Of a DNA stretch of 64,000 nt, positions 62,740 through 64,000 are shown in pieces (position 1 is the stretch's first letter; every line of letters starts with the position of its first letter). The notes under the pieces were generated by a model. That model saw only the letters and a list, made by a program, of their open reading frames with translations. It did no database searches and was not told the origin of the DNA. A program made the position numbers and the translations under genes. The stretch comes from Neodiprion pinetum. Taxonomy: Eukaryota > Arthropoda > Insecta > Hymenoptera > Diprionidae. Location: assembly GCF_021155775.2 (NCBI RefSeq), contig NC_060236.1, positions 2,905,001-2,969,000 of the forward strand, read 5' to 3'.

Positions 62740-64000
62740 GTAAGTTTTCATAATACCTGCATCTGTTCTATTCCAGAAATACGTTCGCGAATGCATTGCA
62801 CTGCATGCGTGCAACTGCTGTTAAGCACTGCGTGTTTATTATACCTATGTGGTCAAATACAGGGATGCACGCGAAGCTGCGAAACCGATTTCGAAGACTT
62901 GATCGAACAAAAAAAAAAAAAAAAGAACGAGCAAACGGAAAAAACCCGTTATGGCTGACTTATCTGAAATTTAATTTCGATCCTCATCCAGCGTCATTTG
63001 TATAATAGTGTCAAATATTTCGCTGAATAATGATGTTACATACAAGGTTACATACATGATGACATACAAGGTTATTTTCGACGTTGCAGTATTATAGAGT
63101 TTACGTGTGAATCTGAAGTTGGTAGCGTTATTGTAACGATTCACGTTTTGGATAAAATCGTAATTTATCAGTTTCACGACAGTCGCGACAGAGATGCCTA
63201 CTCATCTCTGGTCGTGATATGCGTTAAATTATTCCAATAAGAAAAAGTATAATCATATTTTAAAAACTTGACCACTTCAAAGTCACTATAAAATTGCAAA
63301 ATAGTGATTTTTCCATTCTATATTTCGTTACGTTAACGTTACTAACTTCAGTCTCTTGTTTCCCGTGCCGTTCACACGGTTCAGCCGTCCTCAAAATATC
63401 GATGAAACAAAAGCAGGTAACAGTCAGGCTTTCTCTGCGTAACTACTGTAGGAAAATTTCAATCATTTGCCGTCGGCCGGATTGTACCTGCGAAACTAAA
63501 CGTTATATGTAATAACGCAGTGACATACGGCTATTCCGAACGTTGACTAAGATACGGATATTCGAATATTCCGAGAGAAACGGTTGGATTGAATTCACCT
63601 CGAAGGAATTCGCGTGCGATTTCCGTTCTGTCTTTGAGAGGAGGGGGGACACCAGACAGGTACAGGAACACGGTCCAAGCCACCGGCAATCACACATGTG
63701 TGATGCGACGGAAGGAGGCCGTTTGCCTAGGTCACGTTCGCGATTTGAATTGGCTCCGGTTCAATGTCTGAACAAGAGGTGCTCGACGATAAAAAGAGAA
63801 TAGGGAATTATTGAGCTCTGTGTCGGGGGTTTCCTTGGTTCGTTGAGTTACGTCACAATTTCCTTCGATTCTGGCGGAGATTATTGCGGAGTCTTTCTTT
63901 CATTTCAGACCTCTTTTTGATCGCTGTGAGATGTTTTCATCGGCGGACTCGTTGGAAAAGAATTGAATATTTTTATGTATAAGTATAAAGGTCCCATGTG
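62740..64000. other. Intron of the last gene
   Basis: It follows the GTAAGT donor at 62740. It contains an inverted-repeat element at 63108-63356 and no recognised exon. The frames around 63543-63803 are not matched to any family, although the sequence there is less AT-rich than its surroundings. Confidence 0.4.
63108..63356. mobile_element. Inverted-repeat element, copy 4 (MITE-like)
   Basis: Left end TGAATCTGAAGTTGGTAGCG continues to TTATTGTAACG. The right end, as reverse complement, reads GAGACTGAAGTTAGTAACG and continues to TTAACGTAACG. About 249 bp; same family as the copies in MED13 introns. Confidence 0.7.

Overview
This is a eukaryotic window with insect-type genes. Eight protein genes are recognised by reading spliced exons against known families, plus one multi-exon gene I could not name and the first coding exon of a gene that leaves the window on the right. 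Introns have GT-AG borders (with one GC-AG exception). Intergenic and intronic DNA is AT-rich, full of microsatellites and short inverted-repeat transposon remnants. The protein versions look arthropod; Hymenoptera is my best guess, but that is an impression and not a demonstration.

Layout. AVL9 (minus, 534-3501) and VPS35L (plus, 4234-8680) are head to head, 732 bp apart. GABA transaminase ABAT (minus, 9587-12601) converges on VPS35L. From 12.6 to 15.2 kb there is mostly non-coding DNA with one puzzling coding-like island. An unidentified gene with an EF-hand-like C-terminal region (minus, 15260 to about 18911) and mitochondrial ribosomal protein MRPL50 (minus, 19585-20356) follow. MED13 (plus, 21898-50051) fills the centre: a 23-codon first exon, two large introns (about 7.6 and 9.7 kb) packed with simple repeats and inverted-repeat elements, then a compact cluster of exons from 39.5 to 50 kb. 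Core-1 galactosyltransferase C1GALT1 (minus, 52133-53860) converges on MED13. SZRD1 (plus, 56628-58199), ribosomal protein RpS15Aa (plus, 59935-60874) and the first coding exon of a secreted or membrane protein (plus, 62592-62739) complete the right side.

The genes are not a functional operon-like unit. AVL9 (late secretory traffic) and VPS35L (Retriever endosomal recycling) share a promoter region and both act in membrane traffic. C1GALT1 acts in Golgi O-glycosylation, MED13 in transcription control by the CDK8 module, RpS15Aa and SZRD1 in translation and RNA binding, ABAT and MRPL50 in mitochondria.

Most interesting points: a 4-codon upstream ORF whose stop overlaps the MED13 start; a GC-AG intron in MED13 whose retention would truncate the C-terminus; a candidate 21-nt microexon in MED13; a family of inverted-repeat elements with a shared terminal sequence present in at least four copies; and a long near-perfect hairpin inside a MED13 intron. 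I did not find a clearly novel multi-gene system. All exon borders were set by eye from reading frame, splice consensus and family similarity.
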